A stretch of 39,814 nt of DNA from an uncultured Pelagibacteraceae bacterium (GCA_902555435.1 CACDRL010000012.1:1-39814), one strand, 5' to 3'. Shown: positions 14,031-23,067, numbered from the stretch's first letter. The notes: a model not told the origin generated them from the sequence alone. Program-made: numbers and translations.

Positions 14031-15955
14031 TGTTAACCCAATTTGTAACAATACTAATTATCGTTTCAGTTATTGGATGTATTCTCTATGGAAGAAGATT
14101 AATAAGAACTGAAAAAGTAGATGCTGTTTTTGGTAACCCAGAGAGAGCTAAAGGTGGAACACACTGGGTAATCGTTGGTAGTAGTGCAATCCTGATGCTG
14201 TGGCTTTATTATTCATGGGATATTGCAAAAGGTTTTTATCCAAAATCAGCGAATGAATTATGCCAGGTCGCAAAAATTAATGAGTCATTATTAGGTTTAA
14301 AATATCAGTTCCCTATTGAAGAAAGAGAATTCAAAAGTACATCTATCATTAAAATTGAAAATAAAAATCTTATAAAAATTGCAAATGAAATAAAAGGATC
14401 TCCAGATCTAAATGATCAACAAAAAACAATCCTTGTAAGTTACATTGATAGAACTTCTAAATTAATTCCATTTTTAACAAGTGAAGAGTTAATGGAAATG
14501 GACACCAAAATTAAACTTCAAGAAATGACAGAAGAAATAAAACTTCTAAGTTCCAATTTCCAAAAGAAAGGTTATCCATTTGAAACAGATGCTCAAAAAA
14601 CTGAAAGACAAAAACTTATTGATGAACAAGGTGGCTGGGGGATTACCACAATAGACTCTGGAACAGGTACAATTGAAAATACTATTGAAATACCAACTGC
14701 ACCACAAACTATCAAAGGCTTAAAATTTCATGCAGCTGCAGCAGAACTAAAAAAAATTGATGACAAATTTTTTAAATTAAAAAACCATAATCCACAATTC
14801 AAAAGCTCAATCAAACAACTTAAAGATGATATTAAAGCTTACAGAAAAGGTTTAGATGACAGTGAAGAAATAGCATCTGACTATGCAAAAAATATTGTTA
14901 AAATTGCAAGAAGAATAGAGTTTGCGAGCATCTATCCTCCTAATGCATTAAATGAAATGCAAGCAGCAATCATAGAGTTTGATGAATTACAAAATAAAGA
15001 ACAAGGTGGATTAAGATTAATTGATATTCTTCTATTTCCAGCAGGAACAATTGTAGCAAGTGGACCAACATGTTCTGAACAAGGTTCAGGTAGATGGTTA
15101 CCTAAACCATCAGATACATTTAATAAGTTTGTATTGATGTCTAAACCAAGTGTTGGATACAAAAATATTCCTCTTTTATGGATTGAAATGGTTGATGTAA
15201 GTAAAATGATAGGCTTCATTTTACCGGATTGGATCGCAGATATGTTGCCTGGTGAATATCCAGTGCATACAAAAGATGGAATTGTAAAAGAAAACTTTAA
15301 AAGTAACGTTTTAAAAGTTGTCACTGGTGACTTTAAATTATTTAAAGTACCTGTTCCGTATGGACACATATGGGACTCATTCCTAAGGGTATTTTTAGGT
15401 TTAGTTTTTGGAATTCTTATTGGGGTGCCATTAGGATTGTTTATGGGTCTAAATCGATTTGCCAAAGGCTTCTTTGATCCTTTAATCGAATTATACAGAC
15501 CTGTTCCACCGTTAGCTTGGGCACCATTGATTATTTCAGTTCTTGGAATAGATAATACAGGTAAAATATTTTTATTATTCATGGTCTCACTTTCAATTAT
15601 GATTATTTCTGCAAGAGCTGGTGCATCAGGAACACAGCTTTCAAAAATACATGCTGCACATTCATTAGGAGCTACTAAAAAACAAATTTTAAGATATGTG
15701 ATTTTCCCTAATTCACTTCCTGAAATTCTTACAGGAATTAGGGTTGCTGTAGGTATGTGTTGGGGAACACTTGTTGCTGCAGAATTTCTAGCAGGTACAA
15801 CTGGTATTGGTTTTGTTGAAAATGTTGCAAAAAAGTACTTTCAGTATGAAGTTATTTGGATAACAATTTTCATAATGGGTATGCTGGGTCTTTTATTCGA
15901 TATATCTTTAAGAAAAATAATAGATAAGACTATTCCTTGGAGAGGCAAAGGTTAA
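14030..15955 (+). CDS. tauC: Taurine-type ABC permease with a large extracytoplasmic insertion
   Basis: The C-terminal 200 residues form a normal TauC/SsuC-type permease: about five hydrophobic helices, a PVPPLAWAPL segment, and the coupling loop HSLGATKKQILRYVIFPNSL. The whole protein is 641 aa, against about 250-280 for usual TauC. The extra N-terminal part has one helix at 1-20, a second at about 46-62, then some 370 residues of hydrophilic sequence rich in charged, coiled-coil-like helices (about 90-200 and 240-320) before the permease domain. Topology suggests this domain is periplasmic, where it could contact TauA. The frame is continuous and no fusion junction is evident. Ends 16 bp from convergent dctQ. 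Confidence 0.8.
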   Translation: MLTQFVTILIIVSVIGCILYGRRLIRTEKVDAVFGNPERAKGGTHWVIVGSSAILMLWLYYSWDIAKGFYPKSANELCQVAKINESLLGLKYQFPIEEREFKSTSIIKIENKNLIKIANEIKGSPDLNDQQKTILVSYIDRTSKLIPFLTSEELMEMDTKIKLQEMTEEIKLLSSNFQKKGYPFETDAQKTERQKLIDEQGGWGITTIDSGTGTIENTIEIPTAPQTIKGLKFHAAAAELKKIDDKFFKLKNHNPQFKSSIKQLKDDIKAYRKGLDDSEEIASDYAKNIVKIARRIEFASIYPPNALNEMQAAIIEFDELQNKEQGGLRLIDILLFPAGTIVASGPTCSEQGSGRWLPKPSDTFNKFVLMSKPSVGYKNIPLLWIEMVDVSKMIGFILPDWIADMLPGEYPVHTKDGIVKENFKSNVLKVVTGDFKLFKVPVPYGHIWDSFLRVFLGLVFGILIGVPLGLFMGLNRFAKGFFDPLIELYRPVPPLAWAPLIISVLGIDNTGKIFLLFMVSLSIMIISARAGASGTQLSKIHAAHSLGATKKQILRYVIFPNSLPEILTGIRVAVGMCWGTLVAAEFLAGTTGIGFVENVAKKYFQYEVIWITIFIMGMLGLLFDISLRKIIDKTIPWRGKG

Positions 15956-15971
15956 GCAAACTTTTAAAGAA

Positions 15972-16481
15972 CTAGACCTTTTTTATAAAACCAATGGCAG
16001 CACCAATGGTAGTCAAAAATCCGGCTAACGGTAGGATAGCGACTGCGTATTTTTTTGGCATATAATTTGGTTTAAACTCAATACCTTGCATACTAATTTC
16101 TAAATACCACATTTCCCAATACTTACCTCGCATACCCTCTACAAGTTCAATTCCATAAATAATTAAGACTACACCAATTATCATAATCATAATTTTCCAA
16201 AACTGGCGTATGTATAATGAAAGTCGCTCTGGTAATTTTTCGTAAATTAAATTTAAAGCTACATGTTCATTATCTCTAGCTGTTAAAGAGAGCGCTATAA
16301 ACATTAACCAAATATTACTTAATACTGTTAGCAAATCCCCCCAAACAGGAGGGTTGTTAAATACATATCGCATTGTAACATTGTAAAGTGTGAAACCAAC
16401 CATAGCAGCCAACAAGAGTGAGCACATAGCTTCCAACATACGATGAATAAAACGATCAATACTATTTAAAAATTTTATCAT
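15972..16481 (-). CDS. dctQ: TRAP transporter small membrane subunit
   Basis: A 169-aa protein with four predicted transmembrane helices, the usual form of the DctQ subunit. VTMRYVFNNPPVWGDLLTVLSNIW (about residues 35-58) contains the typical NRYVFN-like element followed by the helix-2 start. Together with DctM it forms the secondary transporter that receives substrate from DctP. Its ATG shares a base with the dctM stop (TAATG). The minus-strand order is dctP-dctM-dctQ, whereas P-Q-M is more usual. Confidence 0.88.
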   Translation of the reverse strand: MIKFLNSIDRFIHRMLEAMCSLLLAAMVGFTLYNVTMRYVFNNPPVWGDLLTVLSNIWLMFIALSLTARDNEHVALNLIYEKLPERLSLYIRQFWKIMIMIIGVVLIIYGIELVEGMRGKYWEMWYLEISMQGIEFKPNYMPKKYAVAILPLAGFLTTIGAAIGFIKKV

Positions 16482-17764
16482 TAATTACTCAATAAGTTTG
16501 GAAGGAACATTGTTAATTCTGGAACAACTAATATAAAAAATAAAAGTAAAAAAAGACCAACAAGATAAGGAATTAAAGCAACAGCTACTTTTTCTAAACG
16601 AACTTGTGCTATAGTTGCAGATGTAAAGTACGCAACCCCAACTGGTGGTGTAACTGATCCTATCAAAAATCCTACTATTACAACCATGGCTGCTTGCACC
16701 TCAGGAAAACCTGCTTGAGACATAACATTTACAAGCACTGGACCAACAATGATAATGTTAACTGCTGAGTCCATTACCGTTCCAAGAAGAAAAATAAATA
16801 ATATTAAAGCTAAAATAAATAATATTGGAGAATCCGCTAAGCCTAAAAGCCAAGCTTCAAGATCACCAATTGCTCCAAGAGAAGTAAGTAACCAACTGAA
16901 AGGTCCTGAGGCAGCTATTATAATAAAAACCATTGCTGAATTACGGAATGCTCTTCGGAAAGCCCCTGTACAATCTTTCCATTTAATAGTTCGGTAAACA
17001 AATACACCCGTAAACAATGCAACTAATGCAGTAATAGCTCCTGCCTCAACAACCGATGCGACACCTCCCATTACTGAACCCACTAAAACTAAAGGTATTA
17101 ATAGAGCAAATGAAGAACGATATAATTCTTTACCAGCTCGACGAACTGAGAATGGTTCATCGCTACGCTCGAAATTATATTTAACTGCAAAGTAATGATT
17201 GATTACCATGATCACAACACCAATCAAGATACCTGGAACAATCCCAGCTGCAAATAATGATGCAATAGAAATCTCAGTTGCATTAGCAAGTACAATCATC
17301 ATGATACTAGGTGGAATAATTCCTCCTATAGTGGAACTTACACCTGTAACCGCAGCTGAAAATGCAGCAGGATATCCAGCTTTTTTCATAGCTGGTAAAA
17401 CTAATGCTCCAACTGTTGCAGTATCTGCTACAACAGAACCATTCATGCCCGCAAAAAACATACTCACTAAAACATTAACTTGAGCCAACCCGCCTCTTAT
17501 ACGTCCAATTAATGCTCTACTCAAAGCAACTAAACGGTCAGTGATTGTTGCACTTGTCATTAACTCACCTGTTAACATAAAGAATGCAATAGCAGTCAAT
17601 GGAACCGAGTCTATGGCGGTAAACATTTGACTAGGAATTAAAACAAGAGGTACAGCATCTGTTAATAGAATATAAACAAATGGTATCAGTATTAATATAA
17701 AACCAATAGGAGCTCCTAATAAAATTAGAAAAAGGAGTACTACGAGTAAAATAATACTTTCCAT
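16481..17764 (-). CDS. dctM: TRAP transporter large membrane subunit
   Basis: A 427-aa very hydrophobic protein with about twelve predicted helices. It has the DctM family landmarks FAGMNGSVVADTATVGALVLPAMKKAGY (about 94-121), SSTIGGIIPPSIMMIV (143-158) and a related second-half motif, PPVGVAYF. It is the ion-coupled permease that imports the ligand delivered by DctP, usually an organic acid. It lies 89 bp after dctP, separated by a hairpin, and overlaps dctQ by one base. Confidence 0.92.
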   Translation of the reverse strand: MESIILLVVLLFLILLGAPIGFILILIPFVYILLTDAVPLVLIPSQMFTAIDSVPLTAIAFFMLTGELMTSATITDRLVALSRALIGRIRGGLAQVNVLVSMFFAGMNGSVVADTATVGALVLPAMKKAGYPAAFSAAVTGVSSTIGGIIPPSIMMIVLANATEISIASLFAAGIVPGILIGVVIMVINHYFAVKYNFERSDEPFSVRRAGKELYRSSFALLIPLVLVGSVMGGVASVVEAGAITALVALFTGVFVYRTIKWKDCTGAFRRAFRNSAMVFIIIAASGPFSWLLTSLGAIGDLEAWLLGLADSPILFILALILFIFLLGTVMDSAVNIIIVGPVLVNVMSQAGFPEVQAAMVVIVGFLIGSVTPPVGVAYFTSATIAQVRLEKVAVALIPYLVGLFLLLFFILVVPELTMFLPNLLSN

Positions 17765-17794
17765 AAATATTTATAAGTTATGATTTTTTTTAGA

Positions 17795-17835
17795 TAAAGA
17801 CCATCTAATTCTAAAATAGAACTAAATGGTCTTTA
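17795..17835 (-). promoter_or_regulatory. Hairpin between dctP and dctM
   Basis: Arms TAAAGACCAT (17795-17804) and ATGGTCTTTA (17826-17835) pair perfectly over 10 bp, and the loop itself contains a smaller inverted repeat (TTCTA/TAGAA). In the direction of transcription (minus strand) the stem is followed by an A-rich stretch, not by T, so it is not a classic terminator. It may protect the 3' end of dctP mRNA or act as a partial stop, raising the binding protein relative to the membrane subunits. Confidence 0.6.
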
Positions 17836-17853
17836 CATAGTTTTGTTTGAAGA

Positions 17854-18894
17854 TTATAGAGCTCCAGCTTTCTCTAACTGAGCTACAAATCCATCCATAC
17901 CTTGTTCTAGAAGTACTCTTTTAGCTACTTCTGGTTCAAAAGTACCTTTAGCGTCTAACCAAGCACCGATTGCGCCTGCTCTCCACTTAGTCATTTCCGC
18001 TTCTGTTGGTACATACCACTCTTTGGCAGATGCTTTAATTGCATCTTCACCATTTTTAATCCAAGCGTTATCCAACTCGTTTACTTTTTCTCCATAAGCA
18101 TCAGCTGCTTCGTGTAACCATTTTCTTTGTTGGTCAGACAATGCATTGTACTGTTTAGCATCCATCGCTAAAATATTTCCAGACCACATTCCTCCGATCT
18201 CAGTGAAATATTTCGCAACTTCATGAAGTTTTGCTACATGCTGCCATGGACTAGCAACATACTGGCCTTCTACTACACCTGATTGAAGACCTTGATATAA
18301 TTGGCTCCAGTCATAAGGTGTTGGTGTTGCACCCCAGTTTTTAACTAACATGAACTCAACTGGACTTTTAGTAGTTCTCCACTTAAGTCCTTTCATGTCA
18401 TCTGGTTCATGAACAGGTTTAGTTGCATTTCCAAGCTGTCTAAATCCTCCACTTGAATATACAGAAAGGCAAATATGACCAGCATTCTCAAGAGCTAGTT
18501 TACATTGTCTTTCAGCTAACCATTCATCTGAAATTCTTTTAGCATCCTCTAATGATTTGAAAATAAACGGCAAATCGAAAATTGCTAATTCAGGCCCAAA
18601 GTTACCGTAGTTTGCAGTAGAACTAGTCCACAAAGCTATAAGTCCTTGGTTAGCTTGTTCACCACATTTTTGTTCTGCGCATAAGCTTCTTTGATAATGA
18701 GGTTCAATTTTCATTTTACCTCCAGATGCTTTCTCCATAGCTGGTATCAGCGCCTGATCTATTGCGTCACCAATTGGCATACCCAATCTACCAGTAGTTC
18801 CAAGCTTAAGAGTTATTTCTGCATAAGCAGCTTGTGCAAAGAAAATAATCGCAACCACTTTGATAAGTGTCTTGCTAATTGTTTTAATAAACAT
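17854..18894 (-). CDS. dctP: TRAP transporter periplasmic substrate-binding protein
   Basis: A 346-aa protein with a clear signal peptide (residues 1-25, cleaved near AAYA-EI). DctP-family features include ITLKLGTTG at the mature N-terminus and KWRTTKSPV with Arg173, the position that usually binds a ligand carboxylate. SQLYQGLQSGVVEGQ (about 199-213) is the typical second-lobe motif. AGAG-rich Shine-Dalgarno sequence (GAGGAGA) precedes the ATG. It is divergent from an aldehyde dehydrogenase operon that may use the imported compound. The ligand is not predictable beyond probably a carboxylate. Confidence 0.9.
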   Translation of the reverse strand: MFIKTISKTLIKVVAIIFFAQAAYAEITLKLGTTGRLGMPIGDAIDQALIPAMEKASGGKMKIEPHYQRSLCAEQKCGEQANQGLIALWTSSTANYGNFGPELAIFDLPFIFKSLEDAKRISDEWLAERQCKLALENAGHICLSVYSSGGFRQLGNATKPVHEPDDMKGLKWRTTKSPVEFMLVKNWGATPTPYDWSQLYQGLQSGVVEGQYVASPWQHVAKLHEVAKYFTEIGGMWSGNILAMDAKQYNALSDQQRKWLHEAADAYGEKVNELDNAWIKNGEDAIKASAKEWYVPTEAEMTKWRAGAIGAWLDAKGTFEPEVAKRVLLEQGMDGFVAQLEKAGAL

Positions 18895-19114
18895 TTTATT
18901 TCTCCTCTTAGTTAATTAAAAGTTTCAATTTAAATTAATTTAAGCCTAGTTAAGTTTACACAGGAAGTACACACAAAAAAAAACTTGTCTAATCAAAATG
19001 GGATTACAATTAAAAGTTGTATTAATAATTTGATGGTTAATCTATTTATTTTAGTTTCAAGGTGCCTTAGACTAAATTTAAAAATAAAATAAATACAATT
19101 TATAGGAAAAATTT
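18895..19114. promoter_or_regulatory. Divergent promoter region between dctP and the aldehyde dehydrogenase operon
   Basis: The 220-bp gap is AT-rich. It carries the dctP ribosome binding site near its left end and an AGGAAAAA site before the ALDH ATG at its right end. I see no convincing inverted repeat; a slightly GC-richer patch is at about 19059-19073 (AAGGTGCCTTAGAC, with AAGGTGCCTT a near-perfect palindrome). Shared control of the transporter and catabolic genes is a reasonable inference from the arrangement. Confidence 0.35.
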
Positions 19115-20602
19115 ATGAGCTCAGGTAACAAATATAAAGTAATAGCCAGTAAAATTAAATTTGAGGGAAGAGCATTTATTAACGGAAAATATGTAAATGC
19201 AATTGATGGAAAAAAATTTGAAACAATCAATCCTGCAACTGGTAAAAAACTTTGTGCTGTTGCAAGATGTAATCATAAAGATGTTGATTTAGCTGTCAAA
19301 GTTTCAAGAAAAGCTTTTAATAGTGGGGTTTGGTCTAAAAGTTCACCAGAGCATAGAAAAGAAGTTTTATTAAAATTTGCTGAGTTACTTAGAAAACATG
19401 GTGATGAAAATTCAGTTTTAGAATGTATTGATACAGGTAAACTAATAACAGATTGTATTAATGAAGTTGCAAACGATGCGCCAATGCATTTTCAATGGTA
19501 TGGAGAATTAATTGATAAGGTATTTGGAAAAGTTGGTCCAACTGAACCATCTATTACTAGTTTAATTGTTAAAGAACCAATTGGGGTTGTCGCTGGAATT
19601 GTTCCTTGGAACTTTCCTTTGATGATGGCGGTATGGAAAATGGCACCAGCTCTTGCGGCTGGTTGTTCGGTAATAATTAAGCCAGCAGAAGATACACCTC
19701 TTACGGCAATTAGAGTTGCTCAAATTGGAAAAGAAGCAGGAATACCAGATGGAGTTTTGAACGTGCTTCCAGGTTATGGTGATGTTGGTGAAGCTTTGGG
19801 TCGACACAAAAATGTTGATGCAGTTTCATTTACAGGTTCAACTGAGGTTGGAGGGTACTTTTTAAAATATTCGAGTGAAAGTAATTTAAAACCTGTTGCA
19901 TTAGAGATGGGAGGGAAAAGTCCATTTATAGTTTTAGAAGATGCTAAAATAACTGACGACTTAATAGATAATGCTATGAATTCTGCATTTTGGAATGGTG
20001 GACAAAACTGTTCAGCAAATATGAGACAGATAGTTCATAAAAAAGTTAAAGATGAATTTTTAGATAAAGTTATTAAAAAAGTTAAAAAGTTAAAAGTAGG
20101 AGATCCATTAGATCTTAAATCGAATATGGGATCTATGATTTCAAAAGGTCATTTGCAAACTGTTGATGGATATATTCAAAAAGGTATAGACGAAGGAGCA
20201 AAACTTTTATCTGGAGGTGTATCAAGCAAAAGCCAAAAAGGTTTTTATGCAAAACCAACCTTATTTGATGGATTAAAAGAAAATATGACTATAGCTCAAG
20301 AGGAAATTTTTGGACCAGTGCTTGGTGTTTTAACTGTAAAAAATGATGAGGAAGCGTTGAAGATTGCAAGTAATTCTAAATACGGATTGCATGCAAGTGT
20401 GTTTACTCAAGACATTAACAGAGCATTTCATTTAGCTAAAAGTTTACCTTGTGGAACTGTATCAGTGAATACTTTTTCTGAGGGAGATATTAAAACTCCT
20501 TTTGGTGGATATAAGCAATCAGGATCTCTAAGTAGAGATCAAGGTACTGAAGCTTTAAATTCGTTTCTACAAACAAAAACAATCTGGATAAGTCATAATT
20601 AA
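19115..20602 (+). CDS. NAD(P)-dependent aldehyde dehydrogenase, betaine-aldehyde/PuuC-like group
   Basis: A 495-aa ALDH superfamily enzyme oxidising an aldehyde to its acid. Motifs: PWNFPLMMAVWKMAPALAAG (164-183), KPAEDTPLTA, nucleotide-binding FTGSTEVGG (239-247), general base Glu264 in LEMGGKSP and nucleophile Cys299 in GGQNCSA. The late EEIFGPVL and PFGGYKQSG segments complete the fold. It resembles the gamma-glutamyl-aminobutyraldehyde/betaine-aldehyde branch, but the substrate cannot be fixed. It is the first gene of a three-gene run whose junctions have almost no spacing, divergent from the TRAP genes. Confidence 0.88.
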   Translation: MSSGNKYKVIASKIKFEGRAFINGKYVNAIDGKKFETINPATGKKLCAVARCNHKDVDLAVKVSRKAFNSGVWSKSSPEHRKEVLLKFAELLRKHGDENSVLECIDTGKLITDCINEVANDAPMHFQWYGELIDKVFGKVGPTEPSITSLIVKEPIGVVAGIVPWNFPLMMAVWKMAPALAAGCSVIIKPAEDTPLTAIRVAQIGKEAGIPDGVLNVLPGYGDVGEALGRHKNVDAVSFTGSTEVGGYFLKYSSESNLKPVALEMGGKSPFIVLEDAKITDDLIDNAMNSAFWNGGQNCSANMRQIVHKKVKDEFLDKVIKKVKKLKVGDPLDLKSNMGSMISKGHLQTVDGYIQKGIDEGAKLLSGGVSSKSQKGFYAKPTLFDGLKENMTIAQEEIFGPVLGVLTVKNDEEALKIASNSKYGLHASVFTQDINRAFHLAKSLPCGTVSVNTFSEGDIKTPFGGYKQSGSLSRDQGTEALNSFLQTKTIWISHN

Positions 20603-20605
20603 TTG

Positions 20606-21760
20606 ATGATCAAACCATATAAGATAAGTGTGCCTAAAAGCACACTTAATAATATCTATAAAAAAGTAAGAGCCTATCCATGGAAGATGATGCAAAATGT
20701 AGATGGATGGGAATATGGAACTAATTATAATTTTTTAAAAAAAATATCTAAATATTGGGTTTCAAAATATAATTGGAATAAATTTGAAAACAAAATCAAT
20801 TCTTTTAAAAACTATAAAACTAATGTTGATGGTATAAATCTACATTTTATTGTTGAAAAAAGTAAAAATCCTAAATCAAGACCATTGTTACTGTTACATG
20901 GTTGGCCAGGTAGTGTAATTGAGTTTTTTAACATCATTCCAAGGCTTGCTCATCCTGAAAAGTTTGGTGGAAAAATTGAAGATGGTTTTGACGTCATTGT
21001 CCCCTCTTTACCAGGATTTGGTTTTTCTACACCAATTAAAAAAGCTTTAGGTCCTAGAAAGATTGGAAGAATATTAAATAGATTTATGGTCAAAAACTTA
21101 GGTCACAAAAATTATATTGTACAAGGTGGAGATTGGGGAGCAACTATTGCTGCATGGATTGGTCTTGATAGTGCAAAAAATTGTAAGGGAATTCATATTA
21201 ATTGCTTACCAATCAGACATCCTAAAGGGCCAAAAAATAATAAAGAAAAAAAATGGGAAAAAAAATTCAATTTTGATCAAATAATGCAGGAAGGATATAG
21301 GACCCAACAAGCAACAAAACCTCAAAGTTTATCTTATGCGATGATAGATAGTCCTGTAGGAACTGCAGCATGGATTTTAGAAAAATTTCACGGTTGGTCT
21401 CACTTAAATAAAGGCAAGATAGAAAAAACATTTTCAAATGATGAGCTGATATCCAATATAATGATCTATATAATTACAAATAGTTTTAATACTGCAGCTT
21501 GGATATATTTTGGAAGAAGAAAGGAAGGTGGTCGATCTTTTCCAAAAAATTTTAAAAAAATAAAAGTTCCAACAGCAATAGCTGAATTTCCAAAAGAAAT
21601 GCTAGAATGGCCTCCAAAATCTTATGTTAACAGAATTTTTAATATTAAAAGATGGAAAAAATTTCCTAAAGGTGGTCATTTTGCAGCTTTAGAGGTTCCA
21701 AATTTATTAATTAATGATATTAAAAATTTTTTTAACGAAGATTTAAAAATATTCAAATAA
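20606..21760 (+). CDS. Epoxide hydrolase-family alpha/beta hydrolase
   Basis: A 384-aa protein with an N-terminal EHN-type region (residues 1-90, IKPYKISVPKSTLNNIYKKV) and an alpha/beta hydrolase core. HGWPGS (98-103) supplies the oxyanion site, GGDWGA holds the nucleophile Asp176, and His358 in KGGHFAALEVP is the catalytic base. The cap region GYRTQQATKPQSL (230-242), with Tyr231, matches microsomal-type epoxide hydrolases. I start at ATG 20606; a TTG lies directly before it. The start is three bases past the ALDH stop. The reaction would be hydrolysis of an epoxide to a diol; other hydrolase activity is possible. Confidence 0.85.
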   Translation: MIKPYKISVPKSTLNNIYKKVRAYPWKMMQNVDGWEYGTNYNFLKKISKYWVSKYNWNKFENKINSFKNYKTNVDGINLHFIVEKSKNPKSRPLLLLHGWPGSVIEFFNIIPRLAHPEKFGGKIEDGFDVIVPSLPGFGFSTPIKKALGPRKIGRILNRFMVKNLGHKNYIVQGGDWGATIAAWIGLDSAKNCKGIHINCLPIRHPKGPKNNKEKKWEKKFNFDQIMQEGYRTQQATKPQSLSYAMIDSPVGTAAWILEKFHGWSHLNKGKIEKTFSNDELISNIMIYIITNSFNTAAWIYFGRRKEGGRSFPKNFKKIKVPTAIAEFPKEMLEWPPKSYVNRIFNIKRWKKFPKGGHFAALEVPNLLINDIKNFFNEDLKIFK

Positions 21761-22765
21761 GTGAAAACACCTCTATTAAAGAAACAAATAATTAAGATTT
21801 TTAAAAAGTATGGTTTAAGTAAAGATCATGCTTTAATTTCAGCTAATGCATTAATCAATGCAGAACTAGTTGGTGCCTACGGTCATGGTTTATCGAGACT
21901 TAAAATGTATTGTGATCGAATTTCAAAAAAAGTAATTAACCCTAAACCAAAAATTAAAATTAAAAAAATTTCATCTTCAATTTCCCACATTGATGCAAAT
22001 AATAGCATTGGATTTGTTGCTGCTGATCTTGGAATTAAAACTGCAATTAAACATGCACAAAAAACTGGTATAGGGATGGTAGCTGTTAAAAACAGTGGTC
22101 ACTATGGTTTATCTGGTTATTACGCCGAACAAGCTGTTAAGAAAAATTTAATTGTAATGATTTATACAAATGCTCCTCCAGCAGTTGCTCCTCATGGTGC
22201 ATTAAAAACATTATTTGGAACTAATCCAATTTGTTTTGGAACCCCTACTGGCTCTAAAGTTCCTTTTATTTTAGATACCTCAATCTCAATGATTAACAGA
22301 GGTAAAATTAGAGTTGCCGCGAGGAACAATCAAACAATACCTGCAGGTGTGGCATTAGATAAATTTGGAAAACCAACTATTGATGCAAAAAAAGCATTAG
22401 CAGGAGTTCAATTGCCAATTGCAGGTTTTAGAGGTTCAGGACTAGCTTGGATGGTTGATATTTTAAGTGGGGTATTAACTGGAGGAAATCATGCAGGTCG
22501 AGTTAAAGATCCTTTTGATGATTTTTCAGGACCACAAAATATTGGACACTTGTTTATAACTTTTAAAGCAAATTTATTTCAAAAAAATTATAATCAAAGA
22601 ATTAAAGAAAATATTAAAACAATTAAAAAACTTCCTAAAATTAAAGGTGTAAAAGAAATAATGTATCCAGGACAAAATAAATTTAATCGTTATAAACAAA
22701 ATCTTAAAAAAGAAATAAATATTCCAGATATTATTAAAAAAGATTTAGAAACTTTAATAAGTTAA
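21761..22765 (+). CDS. Ldh2/MDH2-type NAD(P)-dependent 2-hydroxyacid oxidoreductase
   Basis: A 334-aa member of the malate/L-lactate/ureidoglycolate dehydrogenase (type 2) family, which is unrelated to classic MDH. Markers are AYGHGLSRLKMYCDRI (about 38-53), NSGHYGLSGYYAEQA (99-113), the GTNPICFGTP segment and LPIAGFRGSGLAWMVDILSGVLTGG near residue 220-245. The likely reaction is interconversion of a 2-hydroxy acid and a 2-keto acid. It starts with GTG immediately after the hydrolase stop (no gap). Its 3' end overlaps the convergent small gene by 12 bp. The pathway context is the ALDH-hydrolase operon. Confidence 0.85.
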   Translation: MKTPLLKKQIIKIFKKYGLSKDHALISANALINAELVGAYGHGLSRLKMYCDRISKKVINPKPKIKIKKISSSISHIDANNSIGFVAADLGIKTAIKHAQKTGIGMVAVKNSGHYGLSGYYAEQAVKKNLIVMIYTNAPPAVAPHGALKTLFGTNPICFGTPTGSKVPFILDTSISMINRGKIRVAARNNQTIPAGVALDKFGKPTIDAKKALAGVQLPIAGFRGSGLAWMVDILSGVLTGGNHAGRVKDPFDDFSGPQNIGHLFITFKANLFQKNYNQRIKENIKTIKKLPKIKGVKEIMYPGQNKFNRYKQNLKKEINIPDIIKKDLETLIS

Positions 22766-22951
22766 AAAAGTTAAAACTCCTAAAGAAGCAACTACAGAAG
22801 AAACTATAATAGTTCTCTTAACTTTTTCTTTTTTTTTCTCTACAATGAGTCTTTGCTTTAGAACATCCACGTTAACCCTTTTTTGAGCATCAACATATTG
22901 AGAGGGGGTCTCTACAATCTCGGATGTTCTATTTAAGCTTTCTGTACTCAT
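22754..22951 (-). CDS. Small membrane protein, paralogue-like to the one at 6807-7016
   Basis: A 65-aa product: hydrophilic N-terminus, a basic stretch EKKKEKVKR (about residues 38-46), and one C-terminal transmembrane helix (about 47-64). The segment NVDVLKQRLIVEKKKEKVKR aligns with NVNILLNRVRLDKKKSLRKK of the 69-aa protein on the same strand 16 kb away, with the same distance to the helix. Function unknown. Its 3' end overlaps the Ldh2 gene convergently. Confidence 0.6.
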   Translation of the reverse strand: MSTESLNRTSEIVETPSQYVDAQKRVNVDVLKQRLIVEKKKEKVKRTIIVSSVVASLGVLTFLTY

Positions 22952-23067
22952 GTTTATTTTATATAACTAATATTAATCATTATTACCTTTATTTTTACAT
23001 ACTTGGGTTGTCCAAAATGGGTTGACTCCAATTTCACTTTTGTTCATATTGGGTTTTTTTTATAAGC
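22952..23067. promoter_or_regulatory. Divergent intergenic region with TGGGTT repeats upstream of the HTH gene
   Basis: TGGGTTG occurs at 23004 and 23018 (14 bp apart), and TGGGTT again at 23050, just before the regulator start at 23068. The first two are embedded in the similar blocks GGGTTGTCCAA and GGGTTGACTCCAA. They could be an operator, for example for autoregulation by the adjacent DNA-binding protein. Weak evidence. Confidence 0.3.

Noticed and set aside
14932..15582. Long antisense open frame (216 aa) inside tauC
   Set aside because: It lies wholly opposite a well-supported permease domain and shows no motif; a shadow of the real gene.
22952..23067. Promoter assignment with -10/-35 boxes for the two-HTH gene
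   Set aside because: Several AT-rich candidates fit equally well; none is convincing enough to name.
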